From NCBI GenBank assembly GCA_964574705.1, contig CAZNOO010000002.1:65783-129782 (forward strand): 64,000 nt of DNA, written 5' to 3'. This document shows, in pieces, positions 1-8,783 of the stretch. The number at the start of each line of letters is the position of its first letter. The first letter of the stretch is position 1. The translations under genes and the position numbers were made by a program. The notes below the pieces were generated by a model. It had not been told where the DNA came from and searched no databases. It was given only the letters and a program-made list of their open reading frames with translations. This DNA is from JAHIVB01 sp964574705. Lineage in GTDB: Bacteria; Bacillota_I; Bacilli_A; Izemoplasmatales; Hujiaoplasmataceae.

Positions 1-525
1 CTCGGGTTTGTGTCTTTTGATTCGTTTAATCATTCTTTTTTCAAGTTGACGATTCATTTTCGTATACCATTTTTCAACGTTTCTTTTGATTGCGTTAACA
101 ACGATGACATAAAAGCCCATTCGCTTTCCACCAAAAACATCAGTCATGAACTGGTCTCCGATAACACATATTTCTTTTGGATTTTTGATGTCTAAAAGTA
201 CCATCGCTCTTTGAAACCCTCTTTTAAGTGGTTTCTTTGCGCTACAAATAAATCTAGCGTCGAGCTTCTTCGCGAAGGATTCGACTCGATCCAAATGATT
301 ATTAGATATAATGATGATTTCAAATCCTAATTTTTCTATGAGAGCAAACAAGTCGACGATGCTTTGATTCGGCAAAGTTTCGTCATATGGAATGAGTGTA
401 TTGTCGAGATCGATCAATATTGCTTTGATTCCTTTTTCTTTGAGTGTCACATAATCAATGTCATAGACTGTTTTCTTAAAATCATCCGGGTAAAATAAGT
501 TTTCTCTTATCACTAAATCAATCAT
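1..525 (-). CDS. yqeG: YqeG-family HAD phosphatase (3' end outside window)
   Basis: Open reading frame running off the window start; 175 codons are visible without a stop, close to the usual family length of about 170-180. It is a HAD-IIIA phosphatase of the YqeG type: DLDNTL (D39, D41, nucleophile and acid/base) is motif I, SNN (about 74-76) motif II, and GDQFMTD (about 123-129) the metal-binding motif. ATG at 525 is preceded by GGAGG at good spacing, and a TTGGAC/TATAAT promoter lies upstream, so it is its own unit. In Bacillus yqeG heads a cluster with yqeH and aroE; the next gene is not visible here. The natural substrate is not known to me. Confidence 0.85.
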   Translation of the reverse strand, partial: MIDLVIRENLFYPDDFKKTVYDIDYVTLKEKGIKAILIDLDNTLIPYDETLPNQSIVDLFALIEKLGFEIIIISNNHLDRVESFAKKLDARFICSAKKPLKRGFQRAMVLLDIKNPKEICVIGDQFMTDVFGGKRMGFYVIVVNAIKRNVEKWYTKMNRQLEKRMIKRIKRHKPE

Positions 526-549
526 GAATACCCTCCGAACATTACTATT

Positions 550-579
550 ATTATACCGAAAAAAACAAGAAAAGTCCAA
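550..579 (-). promoter_or_regulatory. Promoter of yqeG
   Basis: On the minus strand TTGGAC (574-579) and TATAAT (550-555) are separated by 18 bp, 25 bp upstream of the yqeG start. Sigma-A type; inferred from sequence only. Confidence 0.6.
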
Positions 580-595
580 TTTTTTATTGTTGACT

Positions 596-624
596 CAATA
601 AAATAGGATGTTTTCACATCCAAT
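596..624 (-). terminator. Terminator after the thioesterase gene
   Basis: GGATGT / ACATCC stem (606-621, loop of 4) followed on the minus strand by a TATTTTATT run. It closes the mtnN-ygjP-ygiQ-thioesterase operon. Confidence 0.65.
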
Positions 625-644
625 TTTTGTTTTATTCAATTATA

Positions 645-1376
645 TCAACAAATTCTGACTTGAAAAGATAGATTTCTAGAGCCAGAAGCGTTTAGGACAT
701 ATCCTTCTACAAACGCTTCTGAATCAACAAGATAACGATCCATTTCAACTGTATCGCTTTCGTAGATTGCAACTCCGTAAGCAATTTGGTATATCTTGAT
801 TTTTCGAAAGTCATCGAACGCTTCTAAAGCCATCTTAATGTATTCTGTATTGTTCACGTGATTGTTGTGGTCGAGCATATCAGGTGTGACCTTCAATCGA
901 ACCGTTTGATGTAATTCTTTTGAATCTCTTTTCTGAATTTTCTTTAGAACTGGGTAATTGAAATCCACTTGTTCATCCAGATACTTTAATCCTTGCATAA
1001 ATTCAAATTTGTCCAGTTTTTCAACCGACAAGGTGTCCTTACTGACAAGAGCCCATTTGGCAAGTCCGAATACAATCAATTCATCTCCAATGTAGAGTTT
1101 ATAAAAACGATTGATTCCAACTTTTCCTGGTGTCTCAAGCCAAGTCTCAATTCGAAAGGTTTCATGGAGTAAAGGCAGGCGAATAATCTCAACCGTTAAC
1201 CTTGTCACAACCCAAAACAAATCAATTTTAGACATGTCTTCAAATCCAAATCCAAGAATCAAACCATGGTTATCAGAAACGTTTTGAATTTTCTTTTGAA
1301 GAACATGAATCTTCATTTCACTGTTTTGATCAATTTCATTCAATTCAACACTAAAATACTCAATATGCTTTTCCAT
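645..1376 (-). CDS. Acyl-ACP thioesterase
   Basis: 243-residue protein of the acyl-ACP thioesterase (FatA/bacterial TE, double hotdog) family. It hydrolyses acyl-ACP to free fatty acid and ACP in the cytoplasm. The C-terminal half carries DHNNHVNN, the family's DxNxHVNN active-site motif, and the length fits bacterial members. The frame is open further upstream, but ATG at 1376 has GAGG seven bases before it, so I chose that start; it overlaps the 3' end of the ygiQ gene by 17 bp, implying translational coupling. Free fatty acids released here could feed a FakA/DegV (FakB) kinase route; a DegV homologue is at about 34.5 kb. Substrate chain length cannot be read. Confidence 0.85.
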   Translation of the reverse strand: MEKHIEYFSVELNEIDQNSEMKIHVLQKKIQNVSDNHGLILGFGFEDMSKIDLFWVVTRLTVEIIRLPLLHETFRIETWLETPGKVGINRFYKLYIGDELIVFGLAKWALVSKDTLSVEKLDKFEFMQGLKYLDEQVDFNYPVLKKIQKRDSKELHQTVRLKVTPDMLDHNNHVNNTEYIKMALEAFDDFRKIKIYQIAYGVAIYESDTVEMDRYLVDSEAFVEGYVLNASGSRNLSFQVRIC

Positions 1377-3183
1377 GGGCATTCCTCGTATTTTGCTTTG
1401 GACGAATAAGGCAATTCGGTTCATTACCAATCAAGTCAAAGCGTTTTGCACCGACTAGTGCCTCATATACCAAATCATAGTTTTTGGGATTCCGATATTG
1501 AATTAAAGCTCTTTGGAGGGCTTTTTCATGTTGTGATTTCGCAACATAAACAGATTCATTGGTTCTAGGATCCATCCCTGTGTAATACATCATCGTTGAC
1601 AATGTCATCGGCGTCGGATAGAAGTCCTGAACTTGTTCGGGATTATATCCCATGTCGCGGATATATTCTGCTAGAAGGATGGCGTCTTCAATCGAACTTC
1701 CCGGATGACTGCTCATTAAGTATGGAACCAAATATTGTTCCTTGTTAATTTCTTTTGTAATTTGATAGAATTTTTCCACAAAGCGATCATAGAGTTTTCT
1801 GGAAGGTTTTCCCATTTTGTCAAGGACGCGAGGAGATACATGCTCAGGCGCGACCTTGAGTTGCCCAGAAACATGATGTTCAACTAGTTCTCTAAAGAAG
1901 GTGTCGTCTTTGTCGTACATAACATAGTCATATCTAATGCCACTTCTTACAAACACTTTTTTGATTCCGTCAAGTTCACGAAGTCCTCTTAATATTTCTA
2001 AGTAGTCAACATGGTCGACAATCAAACTTTTGCAAGGATTCGGGTGAAGGCATTGCTTTGTTTTGCATACGCCATGTTCTTCTTGTTTTAAACAAGACTT
2101 GTGATAGAAGTTTGCTGTGGGACCGCCTACATCATGAATGTATCCTTTGAAGTCTTTATCTGCGGTAAGAAGTTTTGCTTCCTCGATAACGGATTCTTTG
2201 CTCCTGGAAGTCATCATTCTTCCTTGATGCATGGTAAGTGCACAAAAAGAACAACCTCCGAAACATCCACGATTGACAGTCAGTGAAAATTTGATTTCAT
2301 CCATCGCTTTGATATGCCCTTGCTTTTCAAGTTCGGGATGGGCTTCTCTCATATAGGGAAGTTGATAGACTTCATCAAGTTCAAATTCAGTTAAAACTGG
2401 TTGAGGCGGATTTTGAACTACGTAGATGTCATTTACTTTCTCAACAAGTTGTTTAGAGGTAATCGGATCTGTATTCGTATATTGAATCATATACGACTGA
2501 TTGGCTTTCATTTTATCTTTATGAACTTCTTCGTAGGTCGGTAAAATAATGGAATCTTCAGAAATATAATCTTGATTTATTGTTGAAAAAACAGTACCTC
2601 TGACATAGATTAAATCTTGTTTTGAAATTCCAGCTTCGAGACTATCCGCAATTTCAACAATGGCTTTTTCTCCCATTCCGTAAACAAGCAAGTCTGCCTT
2701 TGAATCAATTAAAACACTTTTTCTATAAGTGTCGTCCCAATAGTCATAATGACCCATTCTTCGAAGAGAAGCCTCAATACCGCCAAGAATAATTGTGCTC
2801 GTAGGGTCAATTTTCCTAACAATGTTAGAATACCTGATTAATGCACGATCTGGGCGTTTACCCATAATGCTTCCTGGTGTGTAGAAATCAACTTTCCTTC
2901 TTCTTTTCGAGACGGTGTAATGGTTTACCATCGAATCTATATTTCCAGACGATATCAGCCATCCTAGTCTTGGTTTCCCAAACTCAAGAAAGGATTCTTC
3001 TTTAAATACATCCGGTTGAGACAATATGCAAACAGTATATCCATGTCTTTCTAAAATCCTTGTGATGATGGCAACACCAAACGAAGGGTGGTCGCAATAT
3101 GCATCCCCGGAGACAAATACAAAATCCGGAATTTGGATTCCGGAAAGAAGCATCTCTTGTTTTGTGATTGGGAGAAACGGCAT
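1360..3183 (-). CDS. YgiQ family radical SAM protein (UPF0313)
   Basis: 607-residue radical SAM protein of the YgiQ family. The N-terminus has a B12-binding-like Rossmann region, followed by the radical SAM domain with CFGGCSFC (about residue 310), the CxxxCxxC that binds the 4Fe-4S cluster and S-adenosylmethionine. A C-terminal region with further cysteines (CKTKQCLHPNPC) is typical for the family. The substrate is unknown. ATG at 3183 has GAGGTG upstream and follows ygjP with a 2-bp gap, so it is the third gene of the mtnN operon. Having a SAM-radical enzyme beside mtnN makes sense because MtnN removes 5'-deoxyadenosine; that link is an inference. Confidence 0.9.
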   Translation of the reverse strand: MPFLPITKQEMLLSGIQIPDFVFVSGDAYCDHPSFGVAIITRILERHGYTVCILSQPDVFKEESFLEFGKPRLGWLISSGNIDSMVNHYTVSKRRRKVDFYTPGSIMGKRPDRALIRYSNIVRKIDPTSTIILGGIEASLRRMGHYDYWDDTYRKSVLIDSKADLLVYGMGEKAIVEIADSLEAGISKQDLIYVRGTVFSTINQDYISEDSIILPTYEEVHKDKMKANQSYMIQYTNTDPITSKQLVEKVNDIYVVQNPPQPVLTEFELDEVYQLPYMREAHPELEKQGHIKAMDEIKFSLTVNRGCFGGCSFCALTMHQGRMMTSRSKESVIEEAKLLTADKDFKGYIHDVGGPTANFYHKSCLKQEEHGVCKTKQCLHPNPCKSLIVDHVDYLEILRGLRELDGIKKVFVRSGIRYDYVMYDKDDTFFRELVEHHVSGQLKVAPEHVSPRVLDKMGKPSRKLYDRFVEKFYQITKEINKEQYLVPYLMSSHPGSSIEDAILLAEYIRDMGYNPEQVQDFYPTPMTLSTMMYYTGMDPRTNESVYVAKSQHEKALQRALIQYRNPKNYDLVYEALVGAKRFDLIGNEPNCLIRPKQNTRNAHGKAY

Positions 3184-3185
3184 AT

Positions 3186-3872
3186 CTACACCTCGTATTG
3201 ATGAACTAAATTCTTTAATTCTTGATTTGTTTTTTTATATTCTGGATCCAGCTGAATTAACAACTTGTAAAAATTCTTTTGATGTCCTTTGATTTTGAAA
3301 TGAACGATTTCGTGACATAGGGTTGAATGAAGATATTTTTTTTCAAATCGTCCAAGTATCGAATTCATTTTAACAATTTTTTTCTTGATGTGGCAACTTC
3401 CAAATCTAGATTTCATTAACTGTGCTTTGATGACTAGTCCTTCTTTAGGTAGTAGAGTGATTCCAAGTGGCGAAAGTTTCAGCAAATACTCTTTCGATTC
3501 TTTAATGACTTCTCTTTGATAGAATCGTTCAATGATTCGATGAATTTGGTTCTCCTCTTTGCAAGTCAATTGGGCAATGCCATCTTTAACAGACATAAAA
3601 TTACGGCTTCCACTTTGAATGACCAAAGGAATTTTGGAACCAAACAGTTCTATAAATTGATTCGAATATAAAGGAATTTTATCTTTTTGATTCAGTCTAA
3701 GAATTAGTTTTGATTCGTTTTTTTTGATGAATTTACGAAGTTCCTCTTCTGAAGTATGTGGGTTCGTCGTGATTGAAAAATGATTGTCAACAATTCGAAG
3801 ATAGGTGTGCAAGATATTCTTCCTGATAACTTCATAATCAATCATCTGACTTCCAATCATGATTTGATTCAT
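3186..3872 (-). CDS. YgjP-like M48-family metallopeptidase domain protein
   Basis: 228-residue protein of the YgjP/DUF45 family. HEIVH (about 187-191) followed by GHQKNFY is the zinc-binding HExxH...H arrangement of this WLM/SprT-like group. No signal peptide, so it should be cytoplasmic. Its biological substrate is not established. The ATG at 3872 overlaps the mtnN stop by 4 bp (ATGA), with AGAGG inside the end of mtnN as ribosome binding site. Slightly shorter at the N-terminus than E. coli-type members would be in other genomes, but all motif parts are present. Confidence 0.8.
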   Translation of the reverse strand: MNQIMIGSQMIDYEVIRKNILHTYLRIVDNHFSITTNPHTSEEELRKFIKKNESKLILRLNQKDKIPLYSNQFIELFGSKIPLVIQSGSRNFMSVKDGIAQLTCKEENQIHRIIERFYQREVIKESKEYLLKLSPLGITLLPKEGLVIKAQLMKSRFGSCHIKKKIVKMNSILGRFEKKYLHSTLCHEIVHFKIKGHQKNFYKLLIQLDPEYKKTNQELKNLVHQYEV

Positions 3873-4561
3873 TCGATTGCCTCTAAGAATTTCATCACAA
3901 ACTCGCTCGTAGTGTGCGCAATTTTTTCAGAAAAATCATTATAGGTTTCCTTTTGACCTTCAGCATCAATAACATCGCTGATGCCACGAATGGATAGAAA
4001 TGGAATATTAAATTTGAAGCAGGTTAGTCCAATCGACATTCCTTCCATTTCGCAGGCAAGAACGTTGTCGATTTCTTTCAATATCGGATGAAGGGATGCT
4101 TTGCTTGTGACAAACCTGTCTCCCGAAACCAGTTTTCCCTGATGGACTGAAATATCGTAGTCTTCAAAGACAAATATAGCTTTTTGCCTTAAGTTGAAAT
4201 CCGTTTCAACAATCAGCGGGTCATTTGCCATCTGTCCATAAGGAATATTGTCAATGGAAGTTAAGTCCACGTCGAAATAAGATATGCCATCTGCAATTAC
4301 AATATCTCCGACCTTCGTCGGAAGCAACCCACCGGCGATCCCAATGTTAATTACTTGGTTGACTGGGTACTTTTCCAAAAGAAGTGTGGTTGTAATCGTC
4401 GCATTGACTTTTCCAATTCCAGATTTTGCGATTACGACTTCTTTTCCAGACAAGGTGCCACTATAAAAGATTTTATCCGCAAAAGTGTCTTCTTTATAAA
4501 TCTCCATTTGTTCCAACAATAGTTCTATTTCTTTGTCCATTGCGCCAATAATACCAATCAT
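3869..4561 (-). CDS. mtnN: 5'-methylthioadenosine/S-adenosylhomocysteine nucleosidase
   Basis: 230 residues, the normal length of MTA/SAH nucleosidase. It cleaves MTA, SAH and 5'-deoxyadenosine to adenine and the thioribose/ribose part, clearing products of methyltransferases and radical SAM enzymes. NIGIAGGL near residue 75, EMEGMSIG (substrate-binding glutamates) and RGISDVID with the catalytic aspartate are all present. GGAGG precedes the ATG at 4561. First gene of the four-gene operon running to 645. No separate promoter fits the 47 bp before it, so it probably depends on read-through of the greA terminator; in Bacillus mtnN also lies near greA. Confidence 0.93.
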   Translation of the reverse strand: MIGIIGAMDKEIELLLEQMEIYKEDTFADKIFYSGTLSGKEVVIAKSGIGKVNATITTTLLLEKYPVNQVINIGIAGGLLPTKVGDIVIADGISYFDVDLTSIDNIPYGQMANDPLIVETDFNLRQKAIFVFEDYDISVHQGKLVSGDRFVTSKASLHPILKEIDNVLACEMEGMSIGLTCFKFNIPFLSIRGISDVIDAEGQKETYNDFSEKIAHTTSEFVMKFLEAIE

Positions 4562-4572
4562 TTTACCCTCCG

Positions 4573-4599
4573 AAAAAAGAAAAAAGAGAAAAATTTCTC
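4573..4599 (-). terminator. Probable terminator after greA
   Basis: GAGAA/TTCTC stem (4586-4599) followed on the minus strand by two T-runs. The stem is short and AT-rich, so partial read-through into mtnN is likely. Confidence 0.5.
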
Positions 4600-4608
4600 A
4601 TTTTCTCG

Positions 4609-5076
4609 TTATTTTATATCTGCGATTTCAACAGTGATTTCGGTACCTGTCTCCGCTTTGTACACTACTTTTTGACCTTTTTTGTGTCCAATAAGAGCGC
4701 GTCCTAATGGAGATTCATTCGAAATCTTGCCTTGTAAAGGATTGGCTTCCAAATGACCCACAATCGTAAATTCTTTTGATTCGGTTTTTGAGTCAAATTT
4801 TAACTCAACAGTTTTCCCAATCATTACGACTCTAGAGGCGGTATCCTTGATTAACTCAGTATGCTTCAAAATGTTTTCAAGCTCTTTGATTCTTGCTTCA
4901 ATTCGAGCTTGTTCATCTCTTGCAGCGTCGTAATCGGCGTTTTCAGATAAATCACCTTGGGCCCTCGCTTCTTTCAAAGCTTCTAGGTTCTCTTTACGGT
5001 CAACCTCTTTAAGTGTTTGAAGTTCGTTCTTTAGGTTTTCCAAGCCCGCTTCCGTCAATTTAAACGTGTTTTCCAT
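4609..5076 (-). CDS. greA: Transcription elongation factor GreA
   Basis: 155 residues, standard for GreA. It rescues backtracked RNA polymerase by stimulating transcript cleavage in the secondary channel. The N-terminal coiled coil (about 1-75) carries LSENADYDAARDEQ with the acidic tip residues (D, E) that hold the catalytic Mg, and the C-terminal FKBP-like domain contains SPLGRALIGHKKGQ. ATG at 5076 has AAGGAG upstream, and a promoter lies between udk and greA. It is last in the conserved yrr-type cluster. Confidence 0.95.
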   Translation of the reverse strand: MENTFKLTEAGLENLKNELQTLKEVDRKENLEALKEARAQGDLSENADYDAARDEQARIEARIKELENILKHTELIKDTASRVVMIGKTVELKFDSKTESKEFTIVGHLEANPLQGKISNESPLGRALIGHKKGQKVVYKAETGTEITVEIADIK

Positions 5077-5108
5077 GAATATTTGTCTCCTTGTGTTAAG
5101 TGGTTTAT

Positions 5109-5136
5109 ATTATAGCATAATTTGTTTGAATGTAAA
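5109..5136 (-). promoter_or_regulatory. Promoter of greA
   Basis: TTTACA (5131-5136), 16 bp, then TGC-TATAAT (-10 at 5109-5114) on the minus strand: an extended -10 promoter that gives greA expression independent of udk. Confidence 0.6.
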
Positions 5137-5140
5137 AGCA

Positions 5141-5761
5141 TTATTTATTTAAGATTGAGATTATTTTCGAGTGAATCAAATCGACAGCCACATCATGGCT
5201 GTAATCATTGGGAATGATAATGTCGGCGTATCTTTTCGTCGGTTTGACAAATGCGTAATGCATCGGCTTAACGGTATTTAAATATTGGTTGATGACGCTT
5301 TCAATGGTTCTTCCTCTTTCCTTCGTATCTCGTTGTAATCTTCGAATGAAACGAAGGTCGTCATCCGCTTCGACAAATAGTTTGATATCAGCTAATTGGC
5401 GAATTCGATCATCTTCCAAAACAAGGATGCCTTCGAGGATAATGATTTTCGCTGGATGGATAATTTCTGTTGCTTTCGCACGAGTCAATTCGACAAAGTC
5501 ATATGTTGGCTTTTCAATTGATTTTCCTGCAATAAGGTCAAGAAGATGCGCGTAGAATAAATCGTTGTCTAAAGCGAAAGGATGGTCATAATTGACGGCT
5601 TCTCGTTCTTCCATCGTCATATCAGATTGGTCTTTGTAGTAGTCGTCATGTTTCAATACGACAATAGGAAATTTATCTAAATCTTTTATGATTTTATTGA
5701 CGACAGTGGTTTTTCCAGAAGAAGATCCTCCTGCTACAGCAATGATAACGGGTCTATTCAT
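5141..5761 (-). CDS. udk: Uridine kinase
   Basis: 206 residues, the family length. It phosphorylates uridine and cytidine to UMP and CMP (pyrimidine salvage). GGSSSGKTTVV at residues 11-21 is the P-loop; the HDDYYKD and NYDHPFALDND segments are typical for Udk nucleoside binding. The start ATG directly follows the stop of trhP2 (TAAATG), so it is translated from the same mRNA. The position trhP2-udk-greA is the same as in Bacillus subtilis. Confidence 0.94.
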   Translation of the reverse strand: MNRPVIIAVAGGSSSGKTTVVNKIIKDLDKFPIVVLKHDDYYKDQSDMTMEEREAVNYDHPFALDNDLFYAHLLDLIAGKSIEKPTYDFVELTRAKATEIIHPAKIIILEGILVLEDDRIRQLADIKLFVEADDDLRFIRRLQRDTKERGRTIESVINQYLNTVKPMHYAFVKPTKRYADIIIPNDYSHDVAVDLIHSKIISILNK

Positions 5762-6946
5762 TTAAAACACCTTCCTTAAAATGTCATAGGGTGATAAAGG
5801 GGTTTCACATTTTATTTTGATGATTTGAAGTGGATGTCTTGCGGCATCTAATTCAAGACCAAATTCATCGTAAATCGGTCCAGCAATAAAAGTTGTATGT
5901 GTGTGATTTGGAGAAAAAATTTCCAACAGATCCTTTGGTTCGAAATAATTTCTTTGTTCAACCAATGCCTCAAGCGTCTCTGGATTATAGGATTTGACGA
6001 TTCCGACAAACTCTTTGGTGGGAACTTCACTTCTCATGTTGTATAGCTGTTGTTCAGGGGTAGTAATGCCTTCCATAAATCCAAAGGATGTTAAACGATT
6101 TTCGGCCTTTCTGATTTCTGCTTCATAATAAGATAAGTCCTTCAAGGCGTTCGACTCATAGTCATCGATGAATTCTCTGTATGCACTGACGACTGTCGAA
6201 ATGTAGTGAATCGACTTCATTCTTCCTTCAATCTTTAAAGAAGCCACTCCGATATCCATTAAGTCTTTAATAAAACGAAGGGTTTCCAAATCTTTTGACG
6301 ACATTTGGAAATCAAAGTCTTCGCTGACAAGCGTTCCTTCATTATATAAATTATATTTCCACCTGCAACTATGTGCACATCCGCCTCGATTTGCGTCTCT
6401 GTCGGTCATATAGTTGGACAAAGTGCACCTTCCGGAGTAAGAAACACACATTCCGCCGTGAATAAACACTTCAAGATCTGCTTTCGCAGATTGATGGATG
6501 GCTCTGATTTCTTCAATAGAACATTCTCTCGCAAGAACCACCCGTTTGACACCTTGGTCAAACCAAAAATTCGTTAGGCTTGAGTTGGTGACCGAAACTT
6601 GCGTTGAAAGATGAATTTCAAGTTTCGTAAGCGATTTTGCTCGATCGATGATGACAGGGGAAGAGCAAATGATTGCATCAACACTCATGTTGTCAAGGGC
6701 TATGAGGTATTCATCTAGTTTATTAACATCTTCATTGTGAAATACAATGTTCGTTGTAACATAAATTTTCTTACCGATGCTATGAGCAAAGTCAACAGCT
6801 TCCTTGATGAACTCCAAAGTGAATTTGGATGCTCTTGCGCGTAAGGAAAATTCTTGTCCTCCGATGTAGACGGCATCAGCGCCGTAAAGCAATGCAAACT
6901 TGACTTTTTCTAAATCTCCAGCAGGAGCAAGTAGTTCTACTCTCAT
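5762..6946 (-). CDS. trhP2: Peptidase U32-family tRNA hydroxylation protein TrhP2 (YrrO)
   Basis: 394-residue U32-family protein. With TrhP1 it is known in Bacillus to install 5-hydroxyuridine at U34 of tRNAs in a prephenate-dependent reaction. The core motif GGMCVSYSGRCTLSNYMTDR and the following RGGCAHSCRW supply the four cysteines expected for an Fe-S site in this family (about 165-195). The ATG overlaps the trhP1 stop (TAATG) with AAGGAGG upstream. The order trmR-trhP1-trhP2 supports the pathway call; the historical 'collagenase-like protease' name is probably wrong for this branch. Confidence 0.88.
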   Translation of the reverse strand: MRVELLAPAGDLEKVKFALLYGADAVYIGGQEFSLRARASKFTLEFIKEAVDFAHSIGKKIYVTTNIVFHNEDVNKLDEYLIALDNMSVDAIICSSPVIIDRAKSLTKLEIHLSTQVSVTNSSLTNFWFDQGVKRVVLARECSIEEIRAIHQSAKADLEVFIHGGMCVSYSGRCTLSNYMTDRDANRGGCAHSCRWKYNLYNEGTLVSEDFDFQMSSKDLETLRFIKDLMDIGVASLKIEGRMKSIHYISTVVSAYREFIDDYESNALKDLSYYEAEIRKAENRLTSFGFMEGITTPEQQLYNMRSEVPTKEFVGIVKSYNPETLEALVEQRNYFEPKDLLEIFSPNHTHTTFIAGPIYDEFGLELDAARHPLQIIKIKCETPLSPYDILRKVF

Positions 6947-7839
6947 TATAGAGCCTCCTTGCTGCGACCGATTCGTCGGTAATAAAAGCCGGTATCATAT
7001 TCCTTTTGGTATTTCTCTTGAAAAGAATCTTGAAGTTTGCTGTTCGAATAAGCTTCTATGCTATCAAAATATTCTTGATCTGACATGAAAATTCTTTTCA
7101 CAAAAAAGTCAGTCATATATGGTGAAATCACTCCAAGTTCCTGAAAGGAAAGAAGCTTTTTAGATCTAAATATGGTTGTCCCAAAAGCATCTTCAATGAC
7201 GGGGTAAAATTCATTCAATCGAAGTTCTTCTTGTAAAAAATAACTTTGAGCGTTTTTGACGCCTAATAAATTTAACCCTTTAAACTGACTGTAGTTTGAA
7301 ATCAATGGTCTTCTCGAGTAAAACATTTCTAGATAACCGTGCCCACAAATCGAAAACTCGATGTCTTGAGTACAGTCAGCGATCTCAATGATTTCTTCCA
7401 ATGTCACTTCTTTCGAAACCGTTAACCCTTTTATTTTTTGTTTTCTTGCAAACCAGGCATCATAACAATTAGTGTTCGAAGTACCAGGCTGAAAAATCAG
7501 AAGATTTTCCATTTGATGCTTTTTAAGGAGGGAATATAGGGTAAAATCAAATCCTACAATTCCGTCCAGGTTTGCTGATTTTACTTCATTTAAGAATTTG
7601 TCAAGTTTCGAAAGCATATCTTCATGAATCATGACATTAATCATCAAATAAACTAACTTTCCCATTTTATGGGATTGTTTTGAAATTTCTTTGATTTCAG
7701 GAAGTGAAAATGAAGATATCTGATTTCTGGTGAACTCCAGTGTATGTAGCAAAAAAACATCTGCGCCAAGCGTTGCGAGATGTGACATCTCTTGGATGTT
7801 TTTCAATGTAGCTACAATGTTCAAATTGAGGTTCCTCAC
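6946..7839 (-). CDS. trhP1: Peptidase U32-family protein TrhP1 (YrrN)
   Basis: 297-residue U32-family protein, shorter and more diverged than its neighbour TrhP2 and without that protein's Cys-rich core (a single CGHGYLEMFYSRR segment remains). This is the usual relation of YrrN to YrrO. Predicted partner in tRNA U34 5-hydroxylation. The listed start is GTG at 7839 in a GTGA overlap with the trmR stop; TTG at 7824 has GAGG nine bases upstream and is equally possible. The true N-terminus is therefore uncertain by five residues. Confidence 0.8.
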   Translation of the reverse strand: MRNLNLNIVATLKNIQEMSHLATLGADVFLLHTLEFTRNQISSFSLPEIKEISKQSHKMGKLVYLMINVMIHEDMLSKLDKFLNEVKSANLDGIVGFDFTLYSLLKKHQMENLLIFQPGTSNTNCYDAWFARKQKIKGLTVSKEVTLEEIIEIADCTQDIEFSICGHGYLEMFYSRRPLISNYSQFKGLNLLGVKNAQSYFLQEELRLNEFYPVIEDAFGTTIFRSKKLLSFQELGVISPYMTDFFVKRIFMSDQEYFDSIEAYSNSKLQDSFQEKYQKEYDTGFYYRRIGRSKEAL

Positions 7840-8459
7840 TTTTTGTATGAGATTGCCATGCCGTCTCCAATTTCATATATAAAGGAATCGTAGTCGTTTT
7901 TTTCAAGCAACCATTGATTGAATTTGTTGATTTTTCCGACTAATTGTTTTCGGTTCCGACTTATAATGCTTTTTGGATTTTCAACAAATCCATGAAATAA
8001 AAGATTATCTGTAATCACAATTCCACCTTTGGAAAGCAGCGACTCAAATTTTTCAAAGAAACGAATATATTGCGCCTTGGCAGCATCAATGAAAATGACG
8101 TCAAACTGACCAAGAGATTCAATAGCAATCTCAAGAGCATCTGCCTCAATAAATGTAATCTTGTTATTTGCTAAGTCTGTGGAAATCAGGCCTTTTGCTC
8201 GCTTCAAAATTTCAGGGTTTCTTTCGATTGTCACAACCGAAGCGGAAGTAAATTTCGAAATCGAATAGGCAGTGTATCCAATTGCAGTTCCTATTTCCAA
8301 TACACGGCAATATTTGCCAATTTGAATCAAATGCAAAATCAGGCGAATCCCTTCTTCCGAAATAATCGGAATCTGTTCTTTCGTCGCCACAGTTTTCATT
8401 TCATCTAAAATCGGATCCACTAAGGTCCGATTTGTTCGATTCAAGTAGTCGTTAGCCAA
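7836..8459 (-). CDS. trmR: tRNA 5-hydroxyuridine O-methyltransferase TrmR (YrrM)
   Basis: 207-residue class I SAM-dependent methyltransferase of the catechol-O-methyltransferase-like type. VLEIGTAIGYTAY is the SAM-binding motif I, and DVIFIDAAKAQYIRFFE carries the metal-binding Asp region. In Bacillus the orthologue methylates 5-hydroxyuridine-34 to 5-methoxyuridine, completing what TrhP1/TrhP2 start. The frame is open to TTG at 8474, which has no ribosome binding site; TTG at 8459 has GGTGG just upstream and gives an N-terminus like Bacillus YrrM, so I chose it. In Bacillus mltG lies directly before this gene; here it does not. Confidence 0.85.
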   Translation of the reverse strand: MANDYLNRTNRTLVDPILDEMKTVATKEQIPIISEEGIRLILHLIQIGKYCRVLEIGTAIGYTAYSISKFTSASVVTIERNPEILKRAKGLISTDLANNKITFIEADALEIAIESLGQFDVIFIDAAKAQYIRFFEKFESLLSKGGIVITDNLLFHGFVENPKSIISRNRKQLVGKINKFNQWLLEKNDYDSFIYEIGDGMAISYKK

Positions 8460-8496
8460 GGTTCCACCATCCAAAAAAAGATGAGAAGAGGTAGAT

Positions 8497-8778
8497 CTAC
8501 TCTTCCTCTTCTTTTTCTTCTTCGTCTTCTAGAAAACTTTCCAGTACTTCTTCAATCAATTCCCACTCGGCATCAGTTTCCACTTGTCCGAGGTTTCCTT
8601 CGTTGTCATCTTCAGGATTGTAGCTAGCGGCATAATATTCGCCAGTTTCGTCATCCTTCACTTGGTATACGACATATGATTTCGCAAATTCTTCTGATTC
8701 AAATGTCATGATGATATTGCATTCAATTTCATTGCCTTGTTCATCAGTCACGATTAAAGTTTCAAATTCTGTGTCCAT
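8497..8778 (-). CDS. DUF1292 protein (YrzB-like)
   Basis: 93-residue acidic protein of the DUF1292 family: an ITDEQGNE/CNIIMTFE-type beta core in the first half, then an acidic tail ending in a run of glutamate with one lysine. Always found next to ruvX and alaS in Bacillota; function unknown. ATG at 8778 lies 5 bp after the ruvX stop with GGTAGGA as ribosome binding site. No catalytic residues or membrane segment can be seen; a small protein-binding or regulatory role is only a guess. Confidence 0.85.
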   Translation of the reverse strand: MDTEFETLIVTDEQGNEIECNIIMTFESEEFAKSYVVYQVKDDETGEYYAASYNPEDDNEGNLGQVETDAEWELIEEVLESFLEDEEEKEEEE

Positions 8779-8783
8779 AGTTC

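Noticed and set aside
10..195. Plus-strand frame at the window start
   Set aside because: Antisense of yqeG, whose HAD motifs are clear on the other strand.
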